64,000 nt of DNA from JAJDFU01 sp964641965 (GTDB lineage Bacteria > Bacteroidota > Bacteroidia > Chitinophagales > Saprospiraceae), in NCBI GenBank assembly GCA_964641965.1, contig CAZXLD010000021.1, positions 1-64,000 on the forward strand, given 5' to 3'. Of the stretch, positions 25,919 to 35,900 are shown in pieces. Each line of letters starts with the position of its first letter. The stretch's first letter is position 1. A model generated the notes under the pieces. The model was not told the DNA's origin. It did no database searches and saw only the letters and a program-made list of their open reading frames with translations. Made by a program: the position numbers and the translations under genes.

Positions 25919-28114
25919 TTAACCCACTAATTTACCCTGACCAACAAAGGGTTGGTCGTACAAGCGTTCTCCGGTAGCTTTGTATAATGCATTTGCCAGT
26001 GCTGCTGCAACTGGTGGCAGCGAAGGTTCACCCAGTCCAGTCGGGTCGATCCCGTTATCCACAAAGAAGACTTCAATGGACTCCGGTGCCTCCCGGTGAC
26101 GAATCAGCCGATACTGGTGGAAATTATTTTGTTCGGGCACGCCGTCTTTAAAGGTTAAGGCGCTGTACATAGCATGACCAATACCGTCTACGATCCCTCC
26201 CTCGATCTGATTCTTGGCGGCATCCGGGTTCACTACAATACCACAATCCACTGCACACCATACCTTTTTGATCTTCGGCTTTCCCTCTTCCATGGCAAGG
26301 TCTACCACTTGAGCCACATAGGAATTATGGCAATAATAGGCAGATACCCCCCGGTAGATACCAGCTGTTTCTTTACCCCAATTGGACTTTTCACGGACCA
26401 ATTTCAATACGCCAGCATAGCGTTCTGGATCGTAATCATTTTCCTCGCCCACTGGGTTTTGGATGGCTCGATCAAACAGCTCCAATCGAAATTCGATTGG
26501 GTCTTTCCCTGCTGCTTCAGCCACTTCATCCAAAAAGCATTGTTCCGCAATAGCCATAAAATGGGAACGAGGGGCACGCCAGGCCCCGGTGGTGATATTG
26601 GATTCCAGTTCGAACGATTCTGCCTGGTAGTGGTCAACTGCACCTGCTGGAAACCGATCGGGGAAAATAGCTCCGGTATTGGTACCCCCTCCTTTAAGGT
26701 GGAAAGCTGCCAAATTTCCATCGGTATCCAAGCCAGCCTTGTATTCTACCCGATACGCCGGACGATAGGTTCCCTGTGTCATGTCGTCTTCCCGAGAGTA
26801 AATAAGCTTCACCGGAGCCCCCATCTTTTGGGAGATTACTGCTGCCTCCCGTCCAAAATTACCATACAATCGACGACCAAAGCCTCCCCCCTGTCGGGTC
26901 ATCATGACCTCAACCTGTTTTTCCTCCATACCAAGCAATTTGGCAGTATCGCGGCGAAGACGCTCCGGCGTTTGGATGGGCCCAAGCAACTCCGCCTTAT
27001 CGGTAGTCACATGGGCAAAAAAGTTCATTGGCTCCATAGTATTATGCGCCATAATAGGTGCGGTATACACCCGTTCGATCACCTGATCGGCCTGTCGAAG
27101 GGCGGCTTCGGGGTTACCATCCCTTCGATCATCATCTTCGTCTAATCTGGATTTGGAGCCCGACATCAAGCTGGCTAACCCTTTTTCGTAATCTGCAGTA
27201 CTCATCAGGGTTTCAGCGGGCTCCCATTCAATGTGTAGAGCCTCTTTTGCTTGCATGACTTCCCAGGTAGTGTGGCCTACTATGGCCACCATGTCATCTG
27301 CCGGTTGAGGTTCATCCTCTTCTGGAGGATTGGCATTGAAGGTGAACACCTTTTCAATACCCGGCATGGCTTCAGCAGCAGCGGCATCAACTGATTTAAG
27401 CCGCATTCCGAAGGCCGGAGCATGTGTGTGCATGGCGATCAGCATCCCTTCCCGGTTTACATCTAGTCCAAAAAGGGGCTGGCCGGTTACAATATTTTGT
27501 CCATCGACGTTCTTTCGGCTGGTACCGATTATTTTGAAGGATTTTGGATCCTTGAGTTCGACTTCTTCCGGCACCTCCAAAGTAGAAGCAACTGTAGCCA
27601 ATTCACCATATCCGGCAGATTTTCCAGACGAGGCGTGTATCACCTTACCATCCGCCGTAGTCAATTCGCTCACGGATACTTCCCATTGCTGTGCAGCTGC
27701 TTCCATCAACATGCGGCGAGCAGTAGCCCCAGCCATACGAAGCCCATTCCAGCCCTGCCGAATCGATTGACTTCCTCCAGCTACCTGGCGACGGTATCTT
27801 TCGGTATCCAAAGGGGCTTGTTCGACCACTACATCCTCCCAGGCAACATCGAGCTCCTCCGCAACGATCATGGGCATGGAAGTTTTCACATTTTGCCCAA
27901 TCTCCGGATTTGGAGAATAGATGGTGACCACCCCATTATTTCCAATTTTTAAAAAGGCATTGATATCAAACCAATCGTCCGGCATAGATGCAAGCTCTGC
28001 CTCTTCGGCCGTGCACGAAGCCAGCCAACTGAAGCCGAGAACGAAACCACCTCCAGCGACTGCAGATCGTCTGAGAAAGGATCTTCTATTATAGGTTGTT
28101 TTTATTAGTGTCAT
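25919..28114 (-). CDS. Molybdopterin-binding subunit of a periplasmic xanthine dehydrogenase-family oxidoreductase (IorB-like)
   Basis: A 731-residue large subunit of the molybdenum hydroxylase family, in the isoquinoline 1-oxidoreductase beta/aldehyde dehydrogenase group. The N-terminus carries a twin-arginine signal (NRRSFLRRSAVAGGGFVLGF, then WLASC), so it is folded in the cytoplasm and exported. Cofactor-binding stretches include MTRQGGGFGRRLYGNFGRE (about 405-423), GAWRAPRSHFMAIAEQCFLD and the final GLGEPSLPPVAAALANAL with the catalytic-type Glu. The start at 28112-28114 (MTLIK) is chosen over an upstream TTG. The small iron-sulfur subunit gene lies just upstream. The substrate is probably an aldehyde or N-heterocycle. 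Confidence 0.92.
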   Translation of the reverse strand: MTLIKTTYNRRSFLRRSAVAGGGFVLGFSWLASCTAEEAELASMPDDWFDINAFLKIGNNGVVTIYSPNPEIGQNVKTSMPMIVAEELDVAWEDVVVEQAPLDTERYRRQVAGGSQSIRQGWNGLRMAGATARRMLMEAAAQQWEVSVSELTTADGKVIHASSGKSAGYGELATVASTLEVPEEVELKDPKSFKIIGTSRKNVDGQNIVTGQPLFGLDVNREGMLIAMHTHAPAFGMRLKSVDAAAAEAMPGIEKVFTFNANPPEEDEPQPADDMVAIVGHTTWEVMQAKEALHIEWEPAETLMSTADYEKGLASLMSGSKSRLDEDDDRRDGNPEAALRQADQVIERVYTAPIMAHNTMEPMNFFAHVTTDKAELLGPIQTPERLRRDTAKLLGMEEKQVEVMMTRQGGGFGRRLYGNFGREAAVISQKMGAPVKLIYSREDDMTQGTYRPAYRVEYKAGLDTDGNLAAFHLKGGGTNTGAIFPDRFPAGAVDHYQAESFELESNITTGAWRAPRSHFMAIAEQCFLDEVAEAAGKDPIEFRLELFDRAIQNPVGEENDYDPERYAGVLKLVREKSNWGKETAGIYRGVSAYYCHNSYVAQVVDLAMEEGKPKIKKVWCAVDCGIVVNPDAAKNQIEGGIVDGIGHAMYSALTFKDGVPEQNNFHQYRLIRHREAPESIEVFFVDNGIDPTGLGEPSLPPVAAALANALYKATGERLYDQPFVGQGKLVG

Positions 28115-28160
28115 GACTGTTTTTTCTGATGGATGAAAGAACAAATGGACCCGGCTTTTC

Positions 28161-28619
28161 CTAGCCCAGTTCTGCTGCCGTTTTAACTGCTGCCTTTATG
28201 CGTGTATAGGTACCACACCGGCAAATATTTCCGTTCATTGCAGCATCAATAGCAGCATCTGATGGTTTCGGGTTTTCTTTCAATAAAGCAGCTGCACTCA
28301 TGATTTGTCCAGCCTGGCAATAGCCACATTGAGGCACATCATGCTCAAGCCAGGCTTGTTGAACGGGATGGTCGCCCTTCTCGGAAAGACCTTCAATAGT
28401 CGTTACTTTTTGGGTACCTACTGCAGACACTGGAATAGAACAAGACCGTACGGCCGTTCCATCCAGATGAATCGTACAGGCTCCGCATTGAGCGATCCCG
28501 CAACCGTATTTGGTTCCTACCAACTTGAGGTGGTCCCGAAGCACCCACAAAATAGGTGTACTGGGGTCCACATCTACCTGATGCTGATTCCCGTTCACAG
28601 AGAGATTGAAAGTGGCCAT
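28161..28619 (-). CDS. [2Fe-2S] subunit of the molybdenum hydroxylase (IorA-like)
   Basis: A 152-residue iron-sulfur protein with two [2Fe-2S] clusters. The plant-type cluster has GTKYGCGIAQCGACTIHLDG (about 36-55) with its fourth cysteine in SCSIPVSAV. The C-terminal cluster has CGYCQAGQIMSAAALL (about 97-112) and MNGNICRCGTYTRI (about 128-141). It passes electrons from the molybdenum centre of the partner encoded 46 bp downstream. It has no signal peptide of its own and would be co-exported with the twin-arginine partner. A cytochrome c gene is divergent from it, 266 bp away, and could accept the electrons. Confidence 0.94.
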   Translation of the reverse strand: MATFNLSVNGNQHQVDVDPSTPILWVLRDHLKLVGTKYGCGIAQCGACTIHLDGTAVRSCSIPVSAVGTQKVTTIEGLSEKGDHPVQQAWLEHDVPQCGYCQAGQIMSAAALLKENPKPSDAAIDAAMNGNICRCGTYTRIKAAVKTAAELG

Positions 28620-28885
28620 GAAGTGTATTTGTAATAGACGTTCTGGAAAATTCTATAGAGACCATCAAGATAGCTTATCCCTATGAATTTTTCTAGCTGA
28701 TAGCCTTTACACGCATCTAGTGAACAAGCTATTATAGATCAATTTTAAGGATTGACATCCCGGCTAATCCAGGAATATCGGTATTGATGAAGTTGCGTAC
28801 ATGTATTGATTGGAGTCATTGCAATTAAATGAGAATCGGATTATCCTGTATTCGATGAATTCCGTTTAATCAAATCCTGTAACCT

Positions 28886-29374
28886 ATGAAAACGCCAATT
28901 TCAATTCGCAACACTTTACCAATCAACCCAAAGCAGTTTAGGCTAGCGCTGGGATGTACACTTTTATTTGTACTGCTTGCAGCCGGCTGCGTGCAACAAT
29001 CTCGCGGTTTTGTATTACCGGAAGGAGATATCGCTCAGGGAAAACTCCTTTTTGAGACGTTGAGTTGTAATCAATGTCATACCATTTCAGACATTCAATG
29101 GGCTGGTACAGAAGGTAATCCACACATTCAATTGGGAGGTGAGGTCACGACCATAAAAACCTATGGCGAACTGGTCACTTCAGTTATCAATCCTTCTCAT
29201 AAAATCGCCGCTGCCTATCAACGGGAGATTCCAAAAGAAGTAACCAAATCACCCATGGAAGCCTATTCTTATAACGAAGTAATGACGGTAGAGGAACTAA
29301 CCAACATCGTTACTTTTTTGCAGTCTGAATATAAGGTGGTTACTCCTGAGGATTATTATTATACCGGTAGGTGA
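28886..29374 (+). CDS. Monoheme cytochrome c lipoprotein
   Basis: A 162-residue protein with a positively charged start, a hydrophobic stretch (about 21-34) and the lipobox LLAAGC, so an exported lipoprotein. One heme motif CNQCHT is at about residue 65-70. The sixth ligand is probably a methionine, in the region PMEAYSYNEVMTVEELTNIV. It is divergent from the IorA/IorB pair and is a candidate electron acceptor for it; this pairing is inference from position. A strong terminator lies about 170 bp downstream, beyond a short hydrophobic open frame. Confidence 0.88.
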   Translation: MKTPISIRNTLPINPKQFRLALGCTLLFVLLAAGCVQQSRGFVLPEGDIAQGKLLFETLSCNQCHTISDIQWAGTEGNPHIQLGGEVTTIKTYGELVTSVINPSHKIAAAYQREIPKEVTKSPMEAYSYNEVMTVEELTNIVTFLQSEYKVVTPEDYYYTGR

Positions 29375-29384
29375 TCAATGGTAA

Positions 29385-29516
29385 GCCAGGAGGAACTGGT
29401 TCAAAGGATTGGCCATTCTGGGTACTATTCTCGAAATCTTCCTCTCTTTTGGATTATCTGCATTCCTCATTTGGAATAAGTTCCCCATTGATCTAATGCC
29501 AAATCCGGGCGAATAA
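29385..29516 (+). other. Possible small membrane protein frame without ATG
   Basis: A 43-codon frame between two stops reads from ARRNWFKG into a hydrophobic segment (LAILGTILEIFLSFGLSAFL) and ends IDLMPNPGE. The only plausible start is TTG at 29409, giving 35 residues. The positive start, one helix and polar tail look protein-like, and it lies between the cytochrome gene and its terminator, thus within the likely transcript. It may be a real small subunit or a decayed remnant. Confidence 0.3.
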
Positions 29517-29540
29517 TCCAAATCAACCATCCATGGTTCT

Positions 29541-29580
29541 AAAAGGAGCGACTCGTAAAATCGAATTCCGCTCCTTTTCT
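29541..29580 (+). terminator. Terminator of the cytochrome c unit
   Basis: AAAAGGAGCG (29541-29550) pairs with CGCTCCTTTT (29569-29578), with additional pairing in the enclosed ACTCG/CGAAT region, followed by CTTC. The symmetric A and T flanks make it usable on both strands. Confidence 0.7.
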
Positions 29581-29650
29581 TCATCCCAAGGTCCACTCCT
29601 TCGCTTCCCTCCGATATAGAAAATTCCTTGTTTTGACGCATCGTTTGACT

Positions 29651-29738
29651 CAAATTTTATAGGATTTGATTCAAATCTTATAGGATAGAAAAAGCATACC
29701 TGAAAAGGGTTCCAAACTTTATAGGAATCGGTTCAAAC
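29651..29738. promoter_or_regulatory. Direct repeats CAAAYYTTATAGGA spaced by helical turns
   Basis: Three near-identical 14-mers stand at 29651, 29672 and 29713 (CAAATTTTATAGGA, CAAATCTTATAGGA, CAAACTTTATAGGA). A half copy CAAAC stands at 29734. The offsets are 21, 41 and 21 bp, so the sites face the same side of the helix. They lie 130-215 bp upstream of the TonB-like gene and probably form an operator. No other feature was seen in this 350-bp stretch. Confidence 0.5.
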
Positions 29739-29866
29739 GTAACATTTCCGGTTGGTTTTCAGGCCTTTCTTTGTGGCATCAGGAAAGTCAAACCACATGC
29801 CTGTATGAATTGGCAAATGGGGAAACTCCTGAAGAAACCATTTTCTGAATCTTAAAACCACAAAAA

Positions 29867-30280
29867 ATGAAAGTGAAAACATTATGGGTGATCCCTGTGC
29901 TATTAATGACAATCACCCTATCTGCAAATGCTCAATTAGCCGTTAATGAATCCAGCTCGGAAACCACCCTGGAAAATCGGGCCTTTATACCGGCTACCTT
30001 CCCGGGAGGTCAGGAAGCGATGGTATCCTTCATTCAAGAGCACCTGAAATACCCTCAGGAAGCTTACGATCTTGGAATAGAAGGAAAAGTTCGTGTCGTT
30101 TTTACAGTCATGCCCGATGGAAGTATTGCAAACCCAAGCATTAAAAAAAGCCTGGGATATGGTTGCGATGAAGAAGTAATTCGGGTGGTAAGCCAGATGC
30201 CAAAATGGAATCCCAAATTATTGAACTTCAAACCTACACGTGCTCGGATGGAGCTCAATGTTGTCTTCGACTTGTACTGA
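29867..30280 (+). CDS. TonB C-terminal domain protein
   Basis: A 137-residue exported protein: signal peptide (about 1-22, ending SANAQ) and a TonB_C domain (about 55-136). The domain shows FIQEHLKYPQEAYDLGIEGK, VRVVFTVMPDGSIANPSI and the ELNVVFDLY end. It lacks the N-terminal membrane anchor plus proline-rich spanner of a classical TonB, so it may not energise receptors itself; such short forms are frequent in Bacteroidota and often sit in signalling proteins. Direct repeats upstream suggest regulated expression, and a perfect terminator follows about 110 bp downstream. Confidence 0.85.
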   Translation: MKVKTLWVIPVLLMTITLSANAQLAVNESSSETTLENRAFIPATFPGGQEAMVSFIQEHLKYPQEAYDLGIEGKVRVVFTVMPDGSIANPSIKKSLGYGCDEEVIRVVSQMPKWNPKLLNFKPTRARMELNVVFDLY

Positions 30281-30389
30281 TGCCTTCTAGCCTGACAATG
30301 AAAATCATCTTATTTATGCATCTTGATCTTTTGTTGTCAACCTTACAATGGCTTTGCTAAAGCTGGGTTTGTAAATGACCCGATTGTTG

Positions 30390-30421
30390 AGCCTTCCCAA
30401 TGTTTTGGGAAGGCTTTTTTA
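30390..30421 (+). terminator. Terminator of the TonB-like gene
   Basis: A perfect 11-bp stem AGCCTTCCCAA / TTGGGAAGGCT with a TGTT loop, followed by TTTTTATT. Confidence 0.92.
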
Positions 30422-30540
30422 TTGTCTCTTTCCTTGAATTCGGGGTTGGATGACTAACCTTTTATAATCTGGTTTAAATTAGGGGGGTTCTTAGCCCAAG
30501 TTTTAGCAAATAGAATCAAATTGAACAACTCAAATCGAAT

Positions 30541-31875
30541 ATGCTCAACCTGGAAACCTTTATGCAGGAAATTGAATCCCGCAACCCTGGTGAAATTGAA
30601 TTTCATCAAGCGGTTCGGGAAGTCGTTCGGGATCTGATCCCATTTATCAATGGGAATCAGGAAATGCTGGATGCACGCATTCTGGACCGAATCACAGAAC
30701 CTGACCGGATCATAACTTTTCGAATTACGTGGGAGAACGACCAAGGAGGCGTGGAGATTAACCGTGGTTTCCGGGTTCAGTTCAGCAAGTCCATTGGCCC
30801 TTACAAAGGAGGACTGCGTTTTGATCCCTCAGTCAACCAAAGTATTTTAAAGTTCTTGGCTTTTGAACAAACCTTTAAGAATAGCCTGACTACCCTTCCC
30901 ATGGGTAGTGGCAAGGGAGGATCGGATTTTAATCCCAAAGGAAAATCCAACCGGGAGGTCATGCGGTTCTGCCAGGCATTTATGTCCGAATTATACCGTC
31001 ATATTGGGGCTAGTGTAGACGTTCCGGCCGGAGATATCGGCGTAGGGGCTCGTGAAATTGGTTACTTATATGGCCAATACATGCGCATCAGCAATCAGGT
31101 GACCGGAACCTTGACCGGTAAAAGTCTCAACTACGGCGGAAGTCCGATTCGCACCGAAGCAACCGGTTATGGAGCTGTCTATATGGCTCAGGAAGCCTTA
31201 AATCATATTGAACAAGAAATTGAGGGAAAAACGTGTATCCTTTCCGGTTCGGGCAACGTGGCCCTTTATGCCATGGAAAAGCTGGTGCAATTAGGAGCTA
31301 AAGTCATTACGCTTTCGGAACGTGATGGCTTTCTCCACTATCCGGCTGGTTTTACCCGTGAACATGTGGATTATCTAATCGACCTAAAAACGGGTAAACG
31401 CCAAGGGCTTCAAAATTTCACAACATCTTATGGGGGCTCTTATTTCCTCAAACAAAAGCCATGGAACGTGCCTGCTGATCTGGCATTCCCTTGCGCCACT
31501 CAAAATGAGATTGCACATGAAAACGCGCTGGATCTCATAAAAAACAAGGTTCAACTGATCTCGGAGGGAGCCAATATGCCCACTACAGCACCTGCCATTG
31601 ACGCCCTGCATGAAGCCGGCATCCTATTCCTGCCAGGTAAAGCCGCCAATGCTGGAGGAGTTGCAATTTCGGGAATGGAAATGTCGCAAAATGCGATGCA
31701 TTACACCTTGGGCAGGGAACGACTTGATGCGGAATTGCATGCTATTATGAAAAAGATTCATCAGACTTGTGTCCAATATGGGCAAGGTGATTCCGGAGTC
31801 AACTACCAAAAAGGAGCCAATATTGGTGGATTTGTAAAAGTGGCAGAGGCGATGCTCTCGCAAGGACTGATCTAA
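30541..31875 (+). CDS. gdhA: NADP-type glutamate dehydrogenase
   Basis: A 444-residue hexameric glutamate dehydrogenase that makes glutamate from 2-oxoglutarate and ammonia. The substrate region is YKGGLRFDPSVNQSILKFLA (about 89-108) and the catalytic lysine is K125 in LPMGSGKGGSDFNPKGKS. The usual PMGGGKGG is PMGSGKGG here, a mild change. The nucleotide-binding turn is CILSGSGNVALYAMEKL (about 238). The C-terminal PGKAANAGGVAISGMEMSQN stretch is also typical. The ATG at 30541 matches the usual N-terminal length. NADP preference is inferred from family membership. Confidence 0.96.
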   Translation: MLNLETFMQEIESRNPGEIEFHQAVREVVRDLIPFINGNQEMLDARILDRITEPDRIITFRITWENDQGGVEINRGFRVQFSKSIGPYKGGLRFDPSVNQSILKFLAFEQTFKNSLTTLPMGSGKGGSDFNPKGKSNREVMRFCQAFMSELYRHIGASVDVPAGDIGVGAREIGYLYGQYMRISNQVTGTLTGKSLNYGGSPIRTEATGYGAVYMAQEALNHIEQEIEGKTCILSGSGNVALYAMEKLVQLGAKVITLSERDGFLHYPAGFTREHVDYLIDLKTGKRQGLQNFTTSYGGSYFLKQKPWNVPADLAFPCATQNEIAHENALDLIKNKVQLISEGANMPTTAPAIDALHEAGILFLPGKAANAGGVAISGMEMSQNAMHYTLGRERLDAELHAIMKKIHQTCVQYGQGDSGVNYQKGANIGGFVKVAEAMLSQGLI

Positions 31876-31943
31876 ATTCACGTTTGAAAACGCTTGAGAT
31901 CAATATGCTATACTGTACCACTGCATGTTAAATAACCAACACT

Positions 31944-32858
31944 GTGAAAGAAAGCACTGAAATCTTGTCGGAAGAGCTCGCTCAATTTAAAGCACCGGTT
32001 GATGGCACTTTTAATTTGAATACCTTTTCTACTTCCTGGAATGGAGAAGCCCTGTTAAATGGATATGATGGAGATTCAACTAAAAAACGGGCCAAAAAAT
32101 ACCTGAAAGACAACCTGAAGGCATTAAGCGATGCACAGGAGTTGCTTTGGGCAAGCAATGTGCGTTCGATGCTCCTGGTTTTTCAGGCAATGGACGCGGG
32201 TGGAAAAGATAGTACCATCAAGCATGTTATGTCAGGTGTCAATCCGCAAGGTGTGGAGGTCTATAGTTTCAAACGGCCGTCTGCCGAGGAACTGGATCAC
32301 AATTTCCTTTGGCGGTATTGGAGGCGCATGCCTGAGCGTGGCCGGATTGGCATTTTTAACCGATCCTACTACGAGGAAGTGCTGGTGGTCAAGGTCCATC
32401 CGGAAATCCTGGAAAACCGGCCCATCCCCTACGGAATTCGGGGTGAAGCTTTTTGGGAAGCCCGGTATCAGGATATTAACAACATGGAACAGCATCTTTG
32501 CCGTTCGGGTACGGTAATCTTAAAATTCTTCCTGAATGTATCCAAGGAAGAGCAAAAAAATCGGTTCCTGGATCGACTGACCGAAGAAGATAAGCATTGG
32601 AAATTTTCTGAATCTGATGTTCATGAACGACAATATTGGCCGCAGTATATGCAAGCCTTTGAAGAGGCAATACAAGCAACCTCAACTCCCTGGGCTCCCT
32701 GGTTTGTAATCCCGGCTGACAACAAATGGATCATGCGTGCCCTCGTAGCCAATATTATTACACAGTATATTGAAAGCCTGGACTTATCCTTTCCGGAAGT
32801 GACCGAAGAAAAAAAGATCCGCTTGATGGAGGTCAAACGCCAATTGGAGCAAGAATAA
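31944..32858 (+). CDS. Polyphosphate kinase 2 family protein
   Basis: A 304-residue PPK2 enzyme that moves phosphate between polyphosphate and nucleotides. The Walker A-like loop is FQAMDAGGKDSTIKHVMSGV (about 80-99), then NPQGVEVYSFKRPSAEELDH. The lid/Walker B-like stretch is RGRIGIFNRSYYEEVLVVKV (about 132-151). This wording fits the class III-type subgroup, which phosphorylates AMP and ADP, but the class assignment is by eye. The start is GTG at 31944: an in-frame stop lies four codons upstream and the next ATG would remove the conserved N-terminus. It shares a hairpin terminator with the convergent lamin-tail gene. Confidence 0.92.
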   Translation: MKESTEILSEELAQFKAPVDGTFNLNTFSTSWNGEALLNGYDGDSTKKRAKKYLKDNLKALSDAQELLWASNVRSMLLVFQAMDAGGKDSTIKHVMSGVNPQGVEVYSFKRPSAEELDHNFLWRYWRRMPERGRIGIFNRSYYEEVLVVKVHPEILENRPIPYGIRGEAFWEARYQDINNMEQHLCRSGTVILKFFLNVSKEEQKNRFLDRLTEEDKHWKFSESDVHERQYWPQYMQAFEEAIQATSTPWAPWFVIPADNKWIMRALVANIITQYIESLDLSFPEVTEEKKIRLMEVKRQLEQE

Positions 32859-32860
32859 AA

Positions 32861-32889
32861 AATGGTCGCCTTGTACGAAGGCGACCATT
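32861..32889. terminator. Bidirectional terminator between convergent genes
   Basis: AATGGTCGCCTT pairs with AAGGCGACCATT (12 bp, 5-nt loop). On the minus strand it is followed by TTTTTTATT and so serves the lamin-tail gene; on the plus strand it ends the PPK2 transcript with a weaker tail. Confidence 0.8.
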
Positions 32890-32923
32890 CAAACTTGGTT
32901 TTTGGAGTCAGGTCATGGGCTTG

Positions 32924-35900
32924 CTATTTCTCAATGAGCAATCGACCCGTAATGCTATCCGTCCCGTTCACTGCACGGATGGTGTAAAATCCACCTGGCA
33001 AACCCTGCAAATCAAGGGTATTCACAGAAATACTACCTTGCTTCTGGATAACCATGGATTGGACTCTTCTTCCGGTTTGGTCAAAAATTTCCATATTGAA
33101 TTCCCCTTCCGCAAAGCCTTCCAATTGGAGAGTAGCCTGATCCCGAGCAGGATTTGGAAAAATGCGCATGCTCACAGGCACTTCAAACTGGAGTGCAGAT
33201 CCACTGGAAACAGCTTGCAGCGACGCTGATTGGCCTTTTACTACAGAAAATGAAATCGTCCTGGCTATTCCTCTGTCTCCTCTGGCCCGATTCTCGCTGA
33301 AAGGAGTGGCTTTAAGCGTATAGTTTCCGACTTCTAATCTTCGTGCGAAATTCCGATTGTTACCTGGTGTATCCCCAAATAAGAAGTAGGGGAATAGGTT
33401 TTCTGTCCGTCTTAGCTGGATAGGACCATCCAGTTCAAAGCGTACACTTCCCACCTCCTCTGGTTGGGTAAGTGCTTGAATATTCAACCGGAGATTACCT
33501 AGTTCGTCCAGATTGAGAACCGCTCCATCTTCCAGGTTGGCAATGAGGATATCGTCATTGTTTTGACCGGTCAAGCGGAAAACAACTACTTGGTCTTCGT
33601 CAAAGGTTCCCAACCAGAAAGAAGCACCAACATCATTTACACCACCGATGTAATTGAAAGGAGACGCACCGCCTACGAATTCATCAGCACTATCCCAGCG
33701 ACCGGCTCGTACTGCCTGGTCGACTCGAGCCTGGTTTGGAGCCCCCCATTGTACATAGTCTTCCAGATCATCGGGGCTGTCTGATCCAAAAGCTCCACCT
33801 TTATTGAAGAGCGCCAAAGCACCAACTTCCGGAAGTGCAGGTACATTTAAGGTCCCTGAGGTCAGATCGATAGTCACTTCTTCTCCAGGAGACAAGTTTA
33901 AATCTCCAATCAACTCCGCATAGTCGCTTAGCACATTATATTGGCCAGGCCCCAGGCAGAATTGGTAATCTGAGATGCTTTCAGTGACCTTACCAAAGTT
34001 TTTCAAGGTGACCCTTTCACCATCTGTATCCAAACTCAAAAGGCGAATAACAGGATCTTCATCAATAGTTGCCTCCCAGAAAGAGGCACCCACATCATTT
34101 GCCCCTCCTACATAATTAAAGGGCGTATCCCCAACTATAAAACGATCTGCGCTATCCCACCGATCCGCTCTGACCGCCTGATCGACTCGAGCCTGGTTTG
34201 AAGCTCCCCACTGAACAAAATCTTCCAGATCCAATGGGTTATCCGAACCAAAGGCTCCACCCTTATTGAATAAAGCTAAAGCACCTACTTCCGGAAGCGC
34301 AGGTACATTTAAGGTCCCTGAGGTCAGATCGATAGTCACTTCCTCGCCCGGTGACAAGTTTAAATCTCCGATCAGATCCGCATAGTCGCTCAGCACATTG
34401 TATTGGCCAGGCCCCAGGCAGAATTGGTAAGCTGAAATATCCTCTTCTACCGGACCAAAATTTTTGAGTGTGACTGTTTCCCCCTCTGTATCCAGGCTTA
34501 GAAGCCTGATAATGGGGTCAGCTACTTCAAAATTAACCGTTAGACTAGCACCTTCACCTTCCGCCGTAAAAGGAGTGGCTTTAATGGTATAAGACCCGAC
34601 AGGCAATTCACGTGCATTATTTTCCCCATTATTCGGGTTATCACCAAAAATGAAATATGGATTGACACGCTCAACCGCAGTCCTTCTGAGCGGCCCGTCC
34701 AACTCCAATCGCACCCTGCGCACAACAGCAGGATTCGTTAGTGCCTGAATATTTACAGCCACATTGCCAGTTTCGCTAATATCGATAACTGCACCCTCCT
34801 GCAGATTTTCAACAATAATAGCAGCATTGCTCCGGCCATTCACTTGGAAAGCTTCCACCAAGGCACCTTCTACACTTCCTTCCCAGAAGGCAGCTCCAAC
34901 ATCAGCAGCTCCACCGATGTAGGTGAATGGCGAAACTCCGTCTACAAAGCTATCCGCTGCATCCCAGCGACCAGCTGTTACTGCCTGACCGGCACGGGTT
35001 GGTTCGGTAACTCCGCCCCAACTGACAAAATCCAGCAGGATCTCCGGATCAGTAGAGCCAAAGTTGGCTTCGGTAAACAAGGCCATTTCGGCATTCTCAT
35101 CCAGATCCGTGATCGGATTGAAACCACCGGACTGACCATCCGGGCTGATGTCCAAGACAATGCTTTCGTTTGGATCCAGAATTAAATCCGCGCCTTCGGT
35201 CACAATAGCTACCGAGCTGGCATTGCCGATTTGATCGTAAGCCGGGCGCTTGCACAACCAGAACGATGAAATATCCTGGCTGGCATCGCCAAAGTTCTGC
35301 AGCGTTACGTAGTTGGTTTCCACATCCACAAAGACAATACGCACGATTGCTTCGCCGGCTGCTCCCCCTTCCCAGAAGGCAGCTCCAACGTCAGCAGCTC
35401 CACCGATGTAGGTGAATGGCGAAACTCCGTCTACAAAGCTATCCGCTGCATCCCAGCGACCAGCTGTTACTGCCTGACCGGCACGGGTTGGTTCGGTAAC
35501 TCCGCCCCAACTGACAAAATCCAGCAGGATCTCCGGATCAGTAGAGCCAAAGTTGGCTTCGGTAAACAAGGCCATTTCGGCATTCTCATCCAGATCCGTG
35601 ATCGGATTGAAACCACCGGACTGACCATCCGGGCTGATGTCCAAGACAATGCTTTCGTTTGGATCCAGAATTAAATCCGCGCCTTCGGTCACAATAGCTA
35701 CCGAGCTGGCATTGCCGATTTGATCGTAAGCCGGGCGCTTGCACAACCAGAACGATGAAATATCCTGGCTGGCATCGCCAAAGTTCTGCAGCGTTACATA
35801 GTTGGTTTCCACATCCACAAAGGCAATCCGCACGATTGCTTCGCCGGCTGCTCCCCCTTCCCAGAAGGCAGCTCCAATATCAGCAGCTCCGCCGATGTAA

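Noticed and set aside
26174..27145. A 323-codon open frame on the plus strand
   Set aside because: It is antisense to the molybdopterin-binding subunit gene, whose protein matches a known family throughout; the plus-strand translation shows no family motif or signal.
29375..29653. A 92-codon open frame on the minus strand
   Set aside because: It begins with TTG, covers the cytochrome terminator hairpin and has no protein-like composition; the hairpin is the better explanation.
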